Assembly (NCBI GenBank): GCA_965231765.1
Contig: OZ246887.1
Span: 4,154,001-4,218,000 of the forward strand
Direction: 5' to 3'
Source: JAAXHF01 sp963665955
Lineage (GTDB): Bacteria; Desulfobacterota; Binatia; Bin18
Length of the DNA: 64,000 nt
The number at the start of each line of letters is the position of its first letter. The stretch's first letter is position 1. The notes under the pieces are model-generated. The model was not told the DNA's origin. It saw only the letters and a list, made by a program, of their open reading frames with translations, and made no database searches. Shown here one piece after another: positions 55,660 through 64,000 of the stretch. The translations under genes and the position numbers were made by a program.

Positions 55660-55798
55660 GTGTCACTCTCTTCGACGGCTTTCGACTATTTTTTCACCAT
55701 ACTCTCAGAAACACCACCAGAAACAACACTCCTGCAACACTTGGCAAATGAAACGCTGTCCTTGGCCTATCTTGCCGGAGACAGTATCATTTATTGCT

Positions 55799-58771
55799 AT
55801 GAATCGTATGTTCGTTTTTCTTCTGGTCGGGCTTCTGGCCCCTCTTGTTTCTCTTGCCGAAACTCATCCGCCTACCAACCCTGAAGCTTCGCTTTTGGCA
55901 AACATTCGCCAAGTCACCTTCTCTGGCCGCCGGGCTGGGGAGGGGTATTTTAGTCAGGATGGAGCGCAGCTCATTTTCCAGAGTGAACGGGATGCCGACA
56001 ATCCGTTTTTTCAGATTTATTTGATGGACTTACAGACTGGGGACACCCAGCGTGTCTCACCGGGTTACGGCAAAACGACGTGCGCGTGGATACATCCGAG
56101 CGGCCAGAAAGTCTTATTTGCCTCAACCCATCTTGACCCACAAGCACGGGACAAACAAAAACAGGAACTGGAGCTGCGGGCGGCAGGCAAAGAGCGGCGC
56201 TATTCGTGGGATTATGATGAGTATTTCGATATTTTTGATGCTGATCTCCAAGGTCAGCAGCTCAAAAATCTGACGAATACTCGTGGCTATGATGCGGAAG
56301 CGTCGTGGTCGCCGGATGGCAAACTGATTGTGTTCTCATCCAATCGGCACGCCTATGCTGAGCCGCTATCAGCAGCAGCAGCAGCTTTGTTCGCACATGA
56401 CCCAGGGGCACTCTTAGATCTGTATATGATGAATGCTGACGGCACGAATGTCCGCCGCTTGACCAATACTTTGGGGACGGATGGCGGTGCGTTTTTTAGT
56501 CCGGATGGCACACGCGTCGTCTGGCGGCGCTTTGCTCCGGACGGAGCGACGGCTGAAATTTTTACTATGCCTGTTGATGGATCTGACCAGCGACAGATCA
56601 CCTCGCTCGGAGCGATGTCGTGGGCCCCGTATTTTCATCCGTCTGGCGACTATTTGATCTTTGCCACAAACACACATGGATTTGCCAATTTTGAGCTGTA
56701 TCTGGTTGATAACCAAGGCACAGCTGAGCCGGTCCGAGTGACACACATGGACGGCTTTGATGGGCTGCCGGTCTTTGCGCCGGCTGGCAACCGGCTGGCT
56801 TGGACGAGTACCCGCGGCAGCGCAAAACAATCCCAGATTTTCTTTGCTGATTGGGACGATGCTGCAGCACGCAAACTGTTGAGTCTCGACCCACACAGCC
56901 AAGGCGCTGATGTAGCAGCCACTGTGCTTGATGCAAGCGGAGCAGAAATCCGAGCGGCTGATCTCCAGCATCATATTGAAACCCTGGCTTCAGAGGAGAT
57001 GGCCGGTCGGCTGACTGGGACAGCTGGGGAGCAGGCCGCTACAGCCTATGTTGCGTCTATATTCGAGAGCTTGGGGCTCAGTCCAGCCGGTGATGATGGC
57101 ACGTTTTTTCAACCCTTTCCCTTCACTGCCGGTGTATCACTTGGGCCAGGTAATGCCTTGGTAGTGTCTGATAAGGCGACCACACAGGGGCAAGCAGATC
57201 CCCAGGTTGGACCGGCGTATATTGTTGATCAAGACTGGCGTCCGCTGACGTTTTCGAAAACTGGCGCGTTGAGCCCAGCGGGAGTCGTCTTTGCCGGTTA
57301 TGGTCTTGTTGCGCCGCAGGCAGACGGACATCCGGCCTATGACGCGTATACCCACCTCGACGTGCAGGACAAATGGGTGTTGGTCTTTCGCTATCTGCCT
57401 GAGGGTATTTCCCAGGAGTTTCGTCAGCATCTGAATCGCTACGCCAGCCTGCGCCGCAAAGCAATGCTGGCCCGTGACCACGGTGCCCGTGGCCTGATTG
57501 TGGTCAGTGGGCCGAACGCAAAAGTCAAAAGTCAGCTCGTCCGTCTGTCTTTTGACGCTTCGCTCGCCGGTACAAGCGTTGGGGCACTGTCTGTGACAGA
57601 TGCTGTCGCGAATACCTGGCTGCACTCTGCCGGCAAAGACTTGAAAACTCTTCAGGATACGCTCGATAGCGGACAGCCGATGCTGGGTTTTGGACTTGCT
57701 GACCTGACGGTTGGGGCCAACATCGACATCCAACAGCAGAAGAAGGTGGGACGTAATGTGCTCGCTCGCTTAGCTGCGAGTGCGACTGCATCACTTTCTC
57801 GTATGATTATTGGGGCGCATATCGATCATCTGGGCACCGAGCATGGAGCGAATTCTCTTGCCCGTGGCGAAGAACAAGGTGGTATTCATTATGGGGCTGA
57901 CGATAATGCCTCGGGCGTTGCTGGCTTACTAGAGATTGCCCAGTTTCTCGCCGGGCAAAAGGCTAGCGGTCAATTGGCGCTCCAACGAGATATCGTGTTT
58001 GCCGCCTGGTCGGGAGAAGAGATGGGACTCCTGGGGTCGAGTCATTTTACCCGGACGTTTCGAGGCCAAGCTGGTGAGCCCACGACGCTGCGGCCGGAAG
58101 TGGTTGCGTATCTGAACATGGACATGATTGGACGCCTCGGTACAAGCCTGGTGTTGCAGGGGATCGGCTCAAGCCCAGTCTGGACGGGGCTGATTGAGCA
58201 GTACAACGTGCCAATTGGGCTGTCGATTACGCTGCAAAATGAGAGCTATTTGCCAACCGATGCGACGTCATTTTATTTGAAGAAGGTGCCAGTCTTGAGC
58301 GCCTTTACTGGTGCGCACGCAGACTATCACACACCGCGTGATACGGCTGATAAAATCAACGCTGCTGGGGCAGAGAAGATCGCCCGTCTTATGGCTGCGG
58401 TGACCAAGAATATTGCGACCCGTGAAGACGTACCGGAGTATCGAGAGATGGACAAACCGGCGGGCGGTATCGGTCGGGTCGGTCTCCGTGCCTACCTGGG
58501 AACCATTCCAGATTACGCCCAGGGAGATATCGTTGGCGTCAAATTGTCGGGGGTTGTGAAGGGTGGACCAGCCGAGCAAGCGGGGCTTCAAGGCGGAGAT
58601 ATTATTACTGAGCTAGCTGGCAAGAAAATCGAAAATATTTATGACTACACGTATGCGCTTGATGCGCTCAGCATAGATACTCCAGCCGCAGTCGTAGTAC
58701 GCCGTCAAAAAGAGCGGGAAGGGCGGGCAGAGCGGATTGTTCTTTCCATTACCCCGGGAGCACGAGAATGA
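55799..58771 (+). CDS. Secreted beta-propeller / M28 aminopeptidase / PDZ protein
   Basis: A 990-residue exported protein. A signal peptide (residues 1-22, FVFLLVGLLAPLVSLAE) leads into a TolB-like PD40 propeller (SWSPDGKLIVFSSNRHA; FFSPDGTRVVWRRFAPDG), then a PA-type insert and an M28 zinc aminopeptidase: IIGAHIDHLG (about 672), GADDNASGVAGLLEIA, WSGEEMGLLGS, NMDMIGR and the last His in FTGAHADYHTPRDTADK. A PDZ domain (GPAEQAGLQGGDIITELAGK) closes it. The start at 55799 begins the signal peptide. It should degrade peptides in the periplasm or outside the cell. Confidence 0.92.
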   Translation: MNRMFVFLLVGLLAPLVSLAETHPPTNPEASLLANIRQVTFSGRRAGEGYFSQDGAQLIFQSERDADNPFFQIYLMDLQTGDTQRVSPGYGKTTCAWIHPSGQKVLFASTHLDPQARDKQKQELELRAAGKERRYSWDYDEYFDIFDADLQGQQLKNLTNTRGYDAEASWSPDGKLIVFSSNRHAYAEPLSAAAAALFAHDPGALLDLYMMNADGTNVRRLTNTLGTDGGAFFSPDGTRVVWRRFAPDGATAEIFTMPVDGSDQRQITSLGAMSWAPYFHPSGDYLIFATNTHGFANFELYLVDNQGTAEPVRVTHMDGFDGLPVFAPAGNRLAWTSTRGSAKQSQIFFADWDDAAARKLLSLDPHSQGADVAATVLDASGAEIRAADLQHHIETLASEEMAGRLTGTAGEQAATAYVASIFESLGLSPAGDDGTFFQPFPFTAGVSLGPGNALVVSDKATTQGQADPQVGPAYIVDQDWRPLTFSKTGALSPAGVVFAGYGLVAPQADGHPAYDAYTHLDVQDKWVLVFRYLPEGISQEFRQHLNRYASLRRKAMLARDHGARGLIVVSGPNAKVKSQLVRLSFDASLAGTSVGALSVTDAVANTWLHSAGKDLKTLQDTLDSGQPMLGFGLADLTVGANIDIQQQKKVGRNVLARLAASATASLSRMIIGAHIDHLGTEHGANSLARGEEQGGIHYGADDNASGVAGLLEIAQFLAGQKASGQLALQRDIVFAAWSGEEMGLLGSSHFTRTFRGQAGEPTTLRPEVVAYLNMDMIGRLGTSLVLQGIGSSPVWTGLIEQYNVPIGLSITLQNESYLPTDATSFYLKKVPVLSAFTGAHADYHTPRDTADKINAAGAEKIARLMAAVTKNIATREDVPEYREMDKPAGGIGRVGLRAYLGTIPDYAQGDIVGVKLSGVVKGGPAEQAGLQGGDIITELAGKKIENIYDYTYALDALSIDTPAAVVVRRQKEREGRAERIVLSITPGARE

Positions 58772-58795
58772 GAGCTGCGTCTCAAGGCAAGCGAG

Positions 58796-58942
58796 GTGAG
58801 CCCGACGAACGCACGTCTCTTGTTACTGGTGGGCCGTCCTTTGTACGAGCTGGTTGCCCGCTACAGGCTGTTTGTGATGAACACCACAGACGAAATTATC
58901 AAAGTCTTTGAAGACTATCAGAGGAGAAAATTCTTGGATTGA
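58796..58942 (+). pseudogene. 3' remnant of a pirin-family gene
   Basis: The frame reads SPTNARLLLLVGRPLYELVA, then FVMNTTDEIIKVFEDYQRRK before TGA. This is the C-terminal end of pirin (the GxPLxExVAxYGPFVMNT...EI...DY segment). The remaining about 240 residues, including the metal-binding cupin, are gone; the left edge is at about 58796, 25 bases after the M28 stop. The conserved Gly-Pro is changed (YRLF instead of YGPF), which fits decay. Confidence 0.75.
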
Positions 58943-59014
58943 GAAGCCTGCGTCACAGCTCATCTGAGGTGCGTCAATCTCCTCTATCTTTGCTCTTGAC
59001 CGCACGGTTTTCTT

Positions 59015-59884
59015 ATGGCACCGTTCGATCTCACTGCGATGCCCCAGGAGGAAAATCGGAAAGGTGGCAAACCGTCCATGCAAGGTGAGGATGCCTCTAC
59101 GAATTCACGCTCCACTCCGCTCACTCCAGAACGGTTTGATGCCGTGTTGTTTGACCTTGACGGGGTGTTAACTGCAACTGCCAAAGTCCACGCAATTTGT
59201 TGGAAGCGGATGTTTGACGAGTTCCTGCAGCAGCAGGCGGCACTTCGCAACGAATCTTTTATTCCCTTTGATCTGGCGACCGATTACTTCCGCTACGTCG
59301 ACGGGAAGCCTCGATATGAGGGCGTCCAGAGTTTTCTCGCCGCTCGTGGATTCTCTTTGCCGTATGGCGATCCAGACGATCTTTCTTCTAGCGAAACGGT
59401 GTGTGGACTTGGGAATCGCAAAAATGTACTGATCCACGCTGTCCTCGCCTCGGATGGTGTTGAAACATATCCAGACGCGCTCGTCCTCGTCCGTGCCATA
59501 CGTGCTGCAGGCATCAAGATTGCTGTCGTTTCTTCGAGTCGGAATTGCTCTGCTATAATGGAAGCTGCAGGTATTGCAGACCTTTTTGAGATCCGTATTG
59601 ATGGCACGGCCGCAGCCGAACGTAAACTCCCAGGGAAACCTGCACCTGACACGTTTTTAGCCGCAGCTAGCCAACTTGGCGTCGACCCGCAACGTGCGGT
59701 AGTGGTTGAAGATGCTGTGGTGGGGGTGCAGGCTGGTCGAGTTGGTGGCTTTGGTTTGGTTGTTGGTGTGGCTCGTCGGAGTGAAGAGAGTGAAACCAGT
59801 GAAAATAATGAAGCTGAGGCACTCCAAGAGAATGGCGCCGACATCGTTGTCACGGATCTGAGGGACCTGATTCCGCATGATTAA
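59015..59884 (+). CDS. HAD family beta-phosphoglucomutase-like protein
   Basis: A protein of up to 289 residues resembling beta-phosphoglucomutase. Motifs: FDLDGVLTAT (nucleophile Asp, general acid Asp), VVSSSRNC, KPAPDTFLAAA and VVVEDAVVGVQAG. It ends in-frame overlapping the GH65 gene by eight bases, the classic pairing in which the phosphorylase releases beta-glucose-1-phosphate and this enzyme makes glucose-6-phosphate. Starts at 59015, 59039 or 59078 are possible. Near the C-terminus a 9-bp-period repeat inserts SEESETSENNEA, about 12 residues more than usual. Confidence 0.9.
   Translation: MAPFDLTAMPQEENRKGGKPSMQGEDASTNSRSTPLTPERFDAVLFDLDGVLTATAKVHAICWKRMFDEFLQQQAALRNESFIPFDLATDYFRYVDGKPRYEGVQSFLAARGFSLPYGDPDDLSSSETVCGLGNRKNVLIHAVLASDGVETYPDALVLVRAIRAAGIKIAVVSSSRNCSAIMEAAGIADLFEIRIDGTAAAERKLPGKPAPDTFLAAASQLGVDPQRAVVVEDAVVGVQAGRVGGFGLVVGVARRSEESETSENNEAEALQENGADIVVTDLRDLIPHD
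59781..59816 (+). repeat. 9-bp tandem minisatellite in HAD gene
   Basis: Four 9-bp units: AGTGAAGAG, AGTGAAACC, AGTGAAAAT, AATGAAGCT. They are in frame and code for SEE SET SEN NEA, sitting in the loop after GVARR just before EALQENGADIVV. Usual family members go directly from GVDR to the EAL helix. Confidence 0.85.
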
Positions 59885-62228
59885 ACAACAGACTGCAAAT
59901 TCTCCGCACTACGCCTACCCCGTTGATAACTGGAAGATCATTGAGAATCGGTACTGCCCCCAGTTTATCGCCGGAACGGAAACACTTTTTACCCTGAGTA
60001 ATGGCTATCTAGGCATGCGGGGGTGCTTTGAGGAAGGCTCACCCATTATTCAGGATGGCACGTTTGTGAACGCCTTTTATGAGTCTTGGCCGATTGTGTA
60101 TGGGGAAGAAGCGTATGGTTTTGCCAAGACCGGCCAGACCATTGTCAACGTCCCGAATAGCAAGATTCTCAAGTTATATATTGACGATGAACCGTTTTCT
60201 CTGCGTTTTGCCAATCTGCTCAAGTATACCCGCACGCTTGATATGAAGGCTGGGACGCTCGACCGAGAGATTGTATGGGAAACGTCCGCCGGCAAACACA
60301 TCCGCATTACATCGCGTCGCCTGGTTTCTTTGAGCCATCGTCATCTGGCGGCGATTTCGTATCAGGTCACAGTGTTAAACGCCTACACACCTGTTGTGAT
60401 TTCCTCTGAAGTGGTATATCGACATGAGCTCCCAGACATCAAGGGTAATGACCCCCGTAAAGCTCGTGATTTTCCACAACGGCCGCTCCAGCCTGAGCAG
60501 CATGATGCTCCAGTGAGTCAGGACCAGCGTGTTGTCCTGAGCCATGCCACCCGGCGTAGCCGGATGACTATCGCGTGTGGGATTGATCACACCCTGGAGA
60601 CCCACTGTCCATATTCCTATGCCAGGGAAAGTTCCGACGATACCGGAAAAGTTGTCTATACTATCGATGCCTCACCAGGTGATCCGATCATCTTGACCAA
60701 GTACATGACGTATCACACGTCAGGCACGGCGTCGGCGAGCGAGTTGTGTACCCGGGCCGAATGGACCCTCGACCGGGCGGTCAAACAGGGCATGCCGGAT
60801 TTGCTAGAAAGCCAGCAGTCATATTTGTATGGCTTTTGGCAGCGGAGTGATGTCGAGATTGAGGGAGAGCCAACCGTCCAGCAGGATATTCGTTTTAACC
60901 TCTTCCAACTGTGTCAGGCCACGGCCAGAGCTGAAGGGGCGGGTGTTCCGGCCAAAGGACTGACCGGCCAAGCGTATGAGGGCCACTATTTTTGGGACGG
61001 TGAGATCTATGTACTCCCGTTCCTCACCTATACGACTCCCCGTATTGCAAAGAATCTGCTGAAGTTTCGCCACGACAAACTGCCGCAGGCCCGGCAGCGT
61101 GCTCGAGACTTGGATCAGCGCGGAGCCTTATTTCCGTGGCGCACGATTAACGGCGAGGAAGCCTCAGCTTACTACGCGGCTGGTACGGCTCAGTACCATA
61201 TCAACGCCGATATTATATACGCCTTGCGGCAATATAGTGATGTCGCTGGTGACACGGAGTTTTTGCATGAAACCGGAGCAGAGTTGCTGGTCGAAACTGC
61301 CCGGATGTGGAGCGATCTGGGGTTTTACTCGGGGCGTAAGGGCGACAAGTTCTGTATCCATGGGGTGACGGGCCCGGATGAATACACCACGGTCGTCAAC
61401 AATAATACGTTCACCAATCTGATGGCCCGTGAGAATTTGTGGTATGCGTCACAGACTGTGGCTGCATTGCGAGAAGACAAGCCTGAGCGCTACGCGATCT
61501 TAGTCGATAAGACTGGTCTGGCCTTTGAAGAGGTCGAAGAGTGGCAAGCGGCAGCAGATCAGATGTATGTCGCGTATGACAAGGAGCTTGGTATCCATCC
61601 CCAAGACGATCAATTTCTTGAAAGAGAGCCGTGGGATTTTTCAAATACACCTGCCGATAAATATCCCTTATTGCTGCACTATCATCCGCTCAAGATTTAT
61701 CGCTACCAGCTGATTAAGCAAGCCGATGTCGTGCTGGCGATGTTTTTGTTGGGGCATGAGTTCACCCTTGAGCAGAAAAAGCGCAATTTCGATTATTATG
61801 ATCCATTAACAACTGGAGATTCGTCACTGTCAGCCTCGGTGCAAAGCATTGCTGCCTCGGAAATTGGCTATGCTGATAAGGCGTATGCATACTTCCGTTA
61901 CGCAGCGCTGATGGACCTGGCCAATGTCAGAGGCAATGTCCAGGATGGTGTCCATCTGGCCTCTATCGGCGGCACTTGGATGGCGCTGGTATACGGATTT
62001 GGCGGGATGCGGGATCAGGGCGGACATCTTTCCTTTTCTCCACGGCTGCCAGCCCAGTGGGAGCGATTAAAATTTCCATTGATGATTCAAGGCATGAGCC
62101 TGGTGGTCGATATCCAGCGAGACTCCGTCACGTATTTCCTCCGCCGGGGAAGCACTGTATGTATTTCTCATCAGGGCGAAGAGGTGCAGCTGACGGTTGG
62201 GGTGCCGTGTACACGCCCACTGTCTTAG
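59877..62228 (+). CDS. GH65 family disaccharide phosphorylase
   Basis: A 783-residue GH65 phosphorylase. The N-terminal beta-sandwich has TLFTLSNGYLGMRGCFEEG, the (alpha/alpha)6 catalytic domain has GLTGQAYEGHYFWDGEIYVL and GVTGPDEYTTVVNNN, where Glu502 is the general acid, and the C-terminal domain has FSPRLPAQWERLKFPLMIQG. Phosphate-binding segment HLASIGGTWMALVYGFGGM follows the family pattern. It would split maltose, trehalose, kojibiose or a similar disaccharide to beta-glucose-1-phosphate. Overlap with the HAD gene shows they act in one pathway. The exact sugar cannot be read off. Confidence 0.93.
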   Translation: MIKQQTANSPHYAYPVDNWKIIENRYCPQFIAGTETLFTLSNGYLGMRGCFEEGSPIIQDGTFVNAFYESWPIVYGEEAYGFAKTGQTIVNVPNSKILKLYIDDEPFSLRFANLLKYTRTLDMKAGTLDREIVWETSAGKHIRITSRRLVSLSHRHLAAISYQVTVLNAYTPVVISSEVVYRHELPDIKGNDPRKARDFPQRPLQPEQHDAPVSQDQRVVLSHATRRSRMTIACGIDHTLETHCPYSYARESSDDTGKVVYTIDASPGDPIILTKYMTYHTSGTASASELCTRAEWTLDRAVKQGMPDLLESQQSYLYGFWQRSDVEIEGEPTVQQDIRFNLFQLCQATARAEGAGVPAKGLTGQAYEGHYFWDGEIYVLPFLTYTTPRIAKNLLKFRHDKLPQARQRARDLDQRGALFPWRTINGEEASAYYAAGTAQYHINADIIYALRQYSDVAGDTEFLHETGAELLVETARMWSDLGFYSGRKGDKFCIHGVTGPDEYTTVVNNNTFTNLMARENLWYASQTVAALREDKPERYAILVDKTGLAFEEVEEWQAAADQMYVAYDKELGIHPQDDQFLEREPWDFSNTPADKYPLLLHYHPLKIYRYQLIKQADVVLAMFLLGHEFTLEQKKRNFDYYDPLTTGDSSLSASVQSIAASEIGYADKAYAYFRYAALMDLANVRGNVQDGVHLASIGGTWMALVYGFGGMRDQGGHLSFSPRLPAQWERLKFPLMIQGMSLVVDIQRDSVTYFLRRGSTVCISHQGEEVQLTVGVPCTRPLS

Positions 62229-62410
62229 ACAAGAATCGTTCGATTTCGTATACTTTTCTGAAGATAAGAGGGGCTGGCATGGCTGCCCCTGTTCAGCTCT
62301 GTAACTTGCGGTAGCAGCAGTGCAGGTGGTAAGGTTCTGCATATTCCTGATCAATATCTGTGTTCGCCGCAAGGACGCAGGCCTGCCCTCGACAACAGAA
62401 AGGAGCCCCA

Positions 62411-62806
62411 ATGAGTACCAAAGATGTTGTGATTCCCAAAGGTATGGAAGCCTTTTACACCCGGTTCCACTTTGCCCCAGTCGTCAAAGATGGCAATTTG
62501 CTGCTGTGTTCTGGGCAGCTCGGAAACGGTGCAGGTAATACAATCGACGCTGACCCTGAGGCCCAGTTCACCCAAGCCTTTGAAAATGTCAAATCCGTGT
62601 TAGAAACCGCTGGCGCGTCGTTTGACAATATTGTTGAAATGACGACGTTTCATGTTGATTTACAAAAGAATCTCAGCGCCTTTATGAAAGTCAAAGATCG
62701 TTTCATGCAAGAGCCGTATCCAGCCTGGACGGCGATTGGGATTACTGAGCTGGCATTTCCCGGAGCGTTGGTTGAGATTAAAGTAACCGCCCGCCTTCAC
62801 TCCTAG
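62411..62806 (+). CDS. RidA/YjgF family protein
   Basis: A 131-residue RidA-like protein. GQLGNGAGNTIDADPEAQFT, ENVKSVLETAGASFDNIVEM and PAWTAIGITELAFPGALVEI follow the trimeric RidA fold, although the deaminase Arg of true RidA (usually R in the motif before the last strand) is not in its normal place: the segment reads AWTAIGITELAFPG. Members of this subgroup often work in catabolic pathways rather than clearing enamines. The start at 62411 has AAAGGAGC upstream. Confidence 0.9.
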   Translation: MSTKDVVIPKGMEAFYTRFHFAPVVKDGNLLLCSGQLGNGAGNTIDADPEAQFTQAFENVKSVLETAGASFDNIVEMTTFHVDLQKNLSAFMKVKDRFMQEPYPAWTAIGITELAFPGALVEIKVTARLHS

Positions 62807-62813
62807 CCGAACT

Positions 62814-63494
62814 ATGAAACAAGCAGTATATCTGGCGGCCTTACTGGGGATGATTTTTGTATTTTGGAATCACACCGTCCTCTATCCATTGAAGCTGCTT
62901 GTGGTTTTTTTTCACGAGTCTTCGCACGCCCTGGCAACAGTCCTCACTGGGGGAACAGTCCAATCAATGGTGATCGTCCCCCAGCAGGGCGGGTATGTGA
63001 TCTCTGTTGGTGGTAATCGTTTTCTCACCCTCAGCGCTGGTTATCTCGGCTCCCTGCTGTGGGGCATGGTCATCTATTTGCTGGCTGCCACAACGGACCG
63101 AGACAAAACGACGATGATGGTCTTAGGGGGATGTGTGGCCGGGATCGCACTTGTGTATATTCGCAACCTGTTTGGCCTGGCATTTTGCTGCATGACTGGC
63201 CTGGGCATGATTGGGGTAGCGCGGCTGTTGAATCGGGAGGTGAATGATTTTTTGTTGCGTGTGATTGGGCTGACCAGCATGATGTACGTCCCGCTGGATA
63301 TTTATAGTGATACCATCCTGCGGGCAGCACTGCGCTCTGACGCGCGGATGTTGGCTGAGGAATTCGGCGGAGCAACAATGGCATGGGGCGGGTTGTGGAT
63401 GGTCGTGAGTATTATTGCCGTATTGTATAGCCTGCGCTGGAGCTTGCGAACCGAACCATCGGAACCCTCGAAATTTCGCCCCGAGGTTGAGTAG
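62814..63494 (+). CDS. M50-like membrane metallopeptidase
   Basis: A 226-residue integral membrane protein with the zinc motif HESSHA (FFHESSHALATVLTGGTVQS) in the first third and GYVISVGGNRFLTLSAGYLG after it, fitting the M50B-like peptidase family of unknown role. About six helices follow, including WGMVIYLLAATTDRDKTTMM and RLLNREVNDFLLRVIGLTSM. It begins seven bases after the RidA stop and may be in the same transcript. Whether it is an active site-2-like protease is not known. Confidence 0.85.
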   Translation: MKQAVYLAALLGMIFVFWNHTVLYPLKLLVVFFHESSHALATVLTGGTVQSMVIVPQQGGYVISVGGNRFLTLSAGYLGSLLWGMVIYLLAATTDRDKTTMMVLGGCVAGIALVYIRNLFGLAFCCMTGLGMIGVARLLNREVNDFLLRVIGLTSMMYVPLDIYSDTILRAALRSDARMLAEEFGGATMAWGGLWMVVSIIAVLYSLRWSLRTEPSEPSKFRPEVE

Positions 63495-63615
63495 AGACAC
63501 AAAATTTGACATCTGTCCGTGATGTGTTGCCAAACATAGTGAAGAGGCAAGTGTCCAAGCGGAGAGGTATTATTCCTGCATAGCTCTCAGAACGATTGCC
63601 CTTACGTTTTACGGA

Positions 63616-64000
63616 CTACGCGTCTTGCAAGGCTGCGACCCCCGGCAGCTCTTTGCCTTCTAAGAATTCCAGCGTCGCCCCGCCCCCAGTCGAAATATGT
63701 GTCATCTGAGAAGCGACACCAGACTGCTCAACGGCAGCGGCAGAATCGCCGCCGCCAATGATCGTTGTCGCATTGGACAGCCCAGCTAACGCCTCAGCGA
63801 CCGCAAAGGTCCCGACCGCAAATGGTTCCATCTCAAACACGCCCATTGGTCCATTCCAGATCACGGTCTGAGCGTTTTTGAGTGTCGATTTGAAGCGCTC
63901 TATAGTTTGTGGACCAATATCAAGAATCCGCCACTTGGCGGGCACCTCATCCACGTTGACTGTCTGTTTTTGCGCGTCGGCAGCAAACCGATCGGCGATG
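63616..64000 (-). CDS. pgk: Phosphoglycerate kinase, C-terminal part (runs off the window)
   Basis: The last 127 codons of pgk: TVIWNGPMGVFEMEPFAVGT (nucleotide domain), IIGGGDSAAAVEQSGVASQM and HISTGGGATLEFLEGKELPG. These are the signature ATP-binding segments of phosphoglycerate kinase. The frame is open to the window edge, so the N-terminal two thirds lie beyond 64000. The ending PGVAAL is usual. Confidence 0.96.
   Translation of the reverse strand, partial: IADRFAADAQKQTVNVDEVPAKWRILDIGPQTIERFKSTLKNAQTVIWNGPMGVFEMEPFAVGTFAVAEALAGLSNATTIIGGGDSAAAVEQSGVASQMTHISTGGGATLEFLEGKELPGVAALQDA

Noticed and set aside
55514..55798. N-terminal extension of the M28 protein by 95 residues
   Set aside because: The extension is repeat-derived and precedes a clean signal peptide beginning at 55799.

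Overview
The window reads as chromosome from an uncultured, free-living or symbiotic bacterium of moderate G+C. Its gene set includes class I lysyl-tRNA synthetase, E. coli-type frdABCD, an Mla/MCE lipid transport operon, several luciferase-like (LLM) flavin oxidoreductases, a class III CoA-transferase and a very large winged-helix/AAA/TPR regulator. From general knowledge of such gene sets I infer a Tectomicrobia/Entotheonella-like or deltaproteobacterial (Desulfobacterota/Binatota-type) lineage. No rRNA or tRNA is visible to test this.

Layout. 0-16.6 kb is an accessory catabolic region: a glycosyltransferase, an SDR/DUF1329 pair, an MFS carrier bracketed by inverted short repeats, three LLM enzymes (one with an extra C-terminal domain), an amidase, hydrolases and cupin/SnoaL-type proteins. 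Inside it, 10.97-14.2 kb is a decay zone in which four consecutive genes are broken: a truncated esterase, a frameshifted AIPR-family phage-defence gene, a SnoaL gene with a stop and a frameshift, and a truncated SMP-30-like gene. 16.6-20.5 kb is an Mla-type operon (permease, ATPase, MCE protein, lipoprotein), followed by class I LysRS. 22.5-30.4 kb holds an ABC efflux operon (ATPase, two FtsX-like permeases, HlyD-like adaptor) divergent from a three-domain regulator. A decayed copy of the shared ATPase/regulator start region lies exactly at the far end of the operon, so the operon sits between direct repeats of about 280 bp.

30.4-38.3 kb carries housekeeping genes (M1 aminopeptidase, clpS-clpA, a membrane-anchored YqgE, hisI) and a fourth LLM gene. 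38.3-47 kb is metabolic: a 2-hydroxyacid dehydrogenase, an NHL propeller protein, a VOC protein, nicotinate phosphoribosyltransferase, a CoA-transferase, a frameshifted amidohydrolase and a TPP enzyme. A LysR regulator follows, then mdh-frdABCD-fumC, six genes in one direction that together make malate/fumarate/succinate interconversion. The right end has a NIPSNAP protein, an SDR, a 990-residue secreted propeller/M28 peptidase/PDZ protein, a remnant of pirin, a HAD phosphatase overlapping a GH65 phosphorylase, RidA, an M50-like protease and the 3' end of pgk.

Recurring theme. Short dispersed repeats (a 30-bp element seen twice with one mismatch, and 9-bp-period minisatellites) appear between genes and also in frame inside genes, where they add short peptides (HAD protein, lipoprotein leader, probably the large regulator). 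Together with at least eight damaged gene copies this suggests a genome with active repeat spread and ongoing gene loss. The most unusual items are the operon flanked by a duplicated regulatory start region, the in-frame repeat peptides, the LLM fusion and the broken AIPR gene. I did not find a complete new defence or biosynthetic system.
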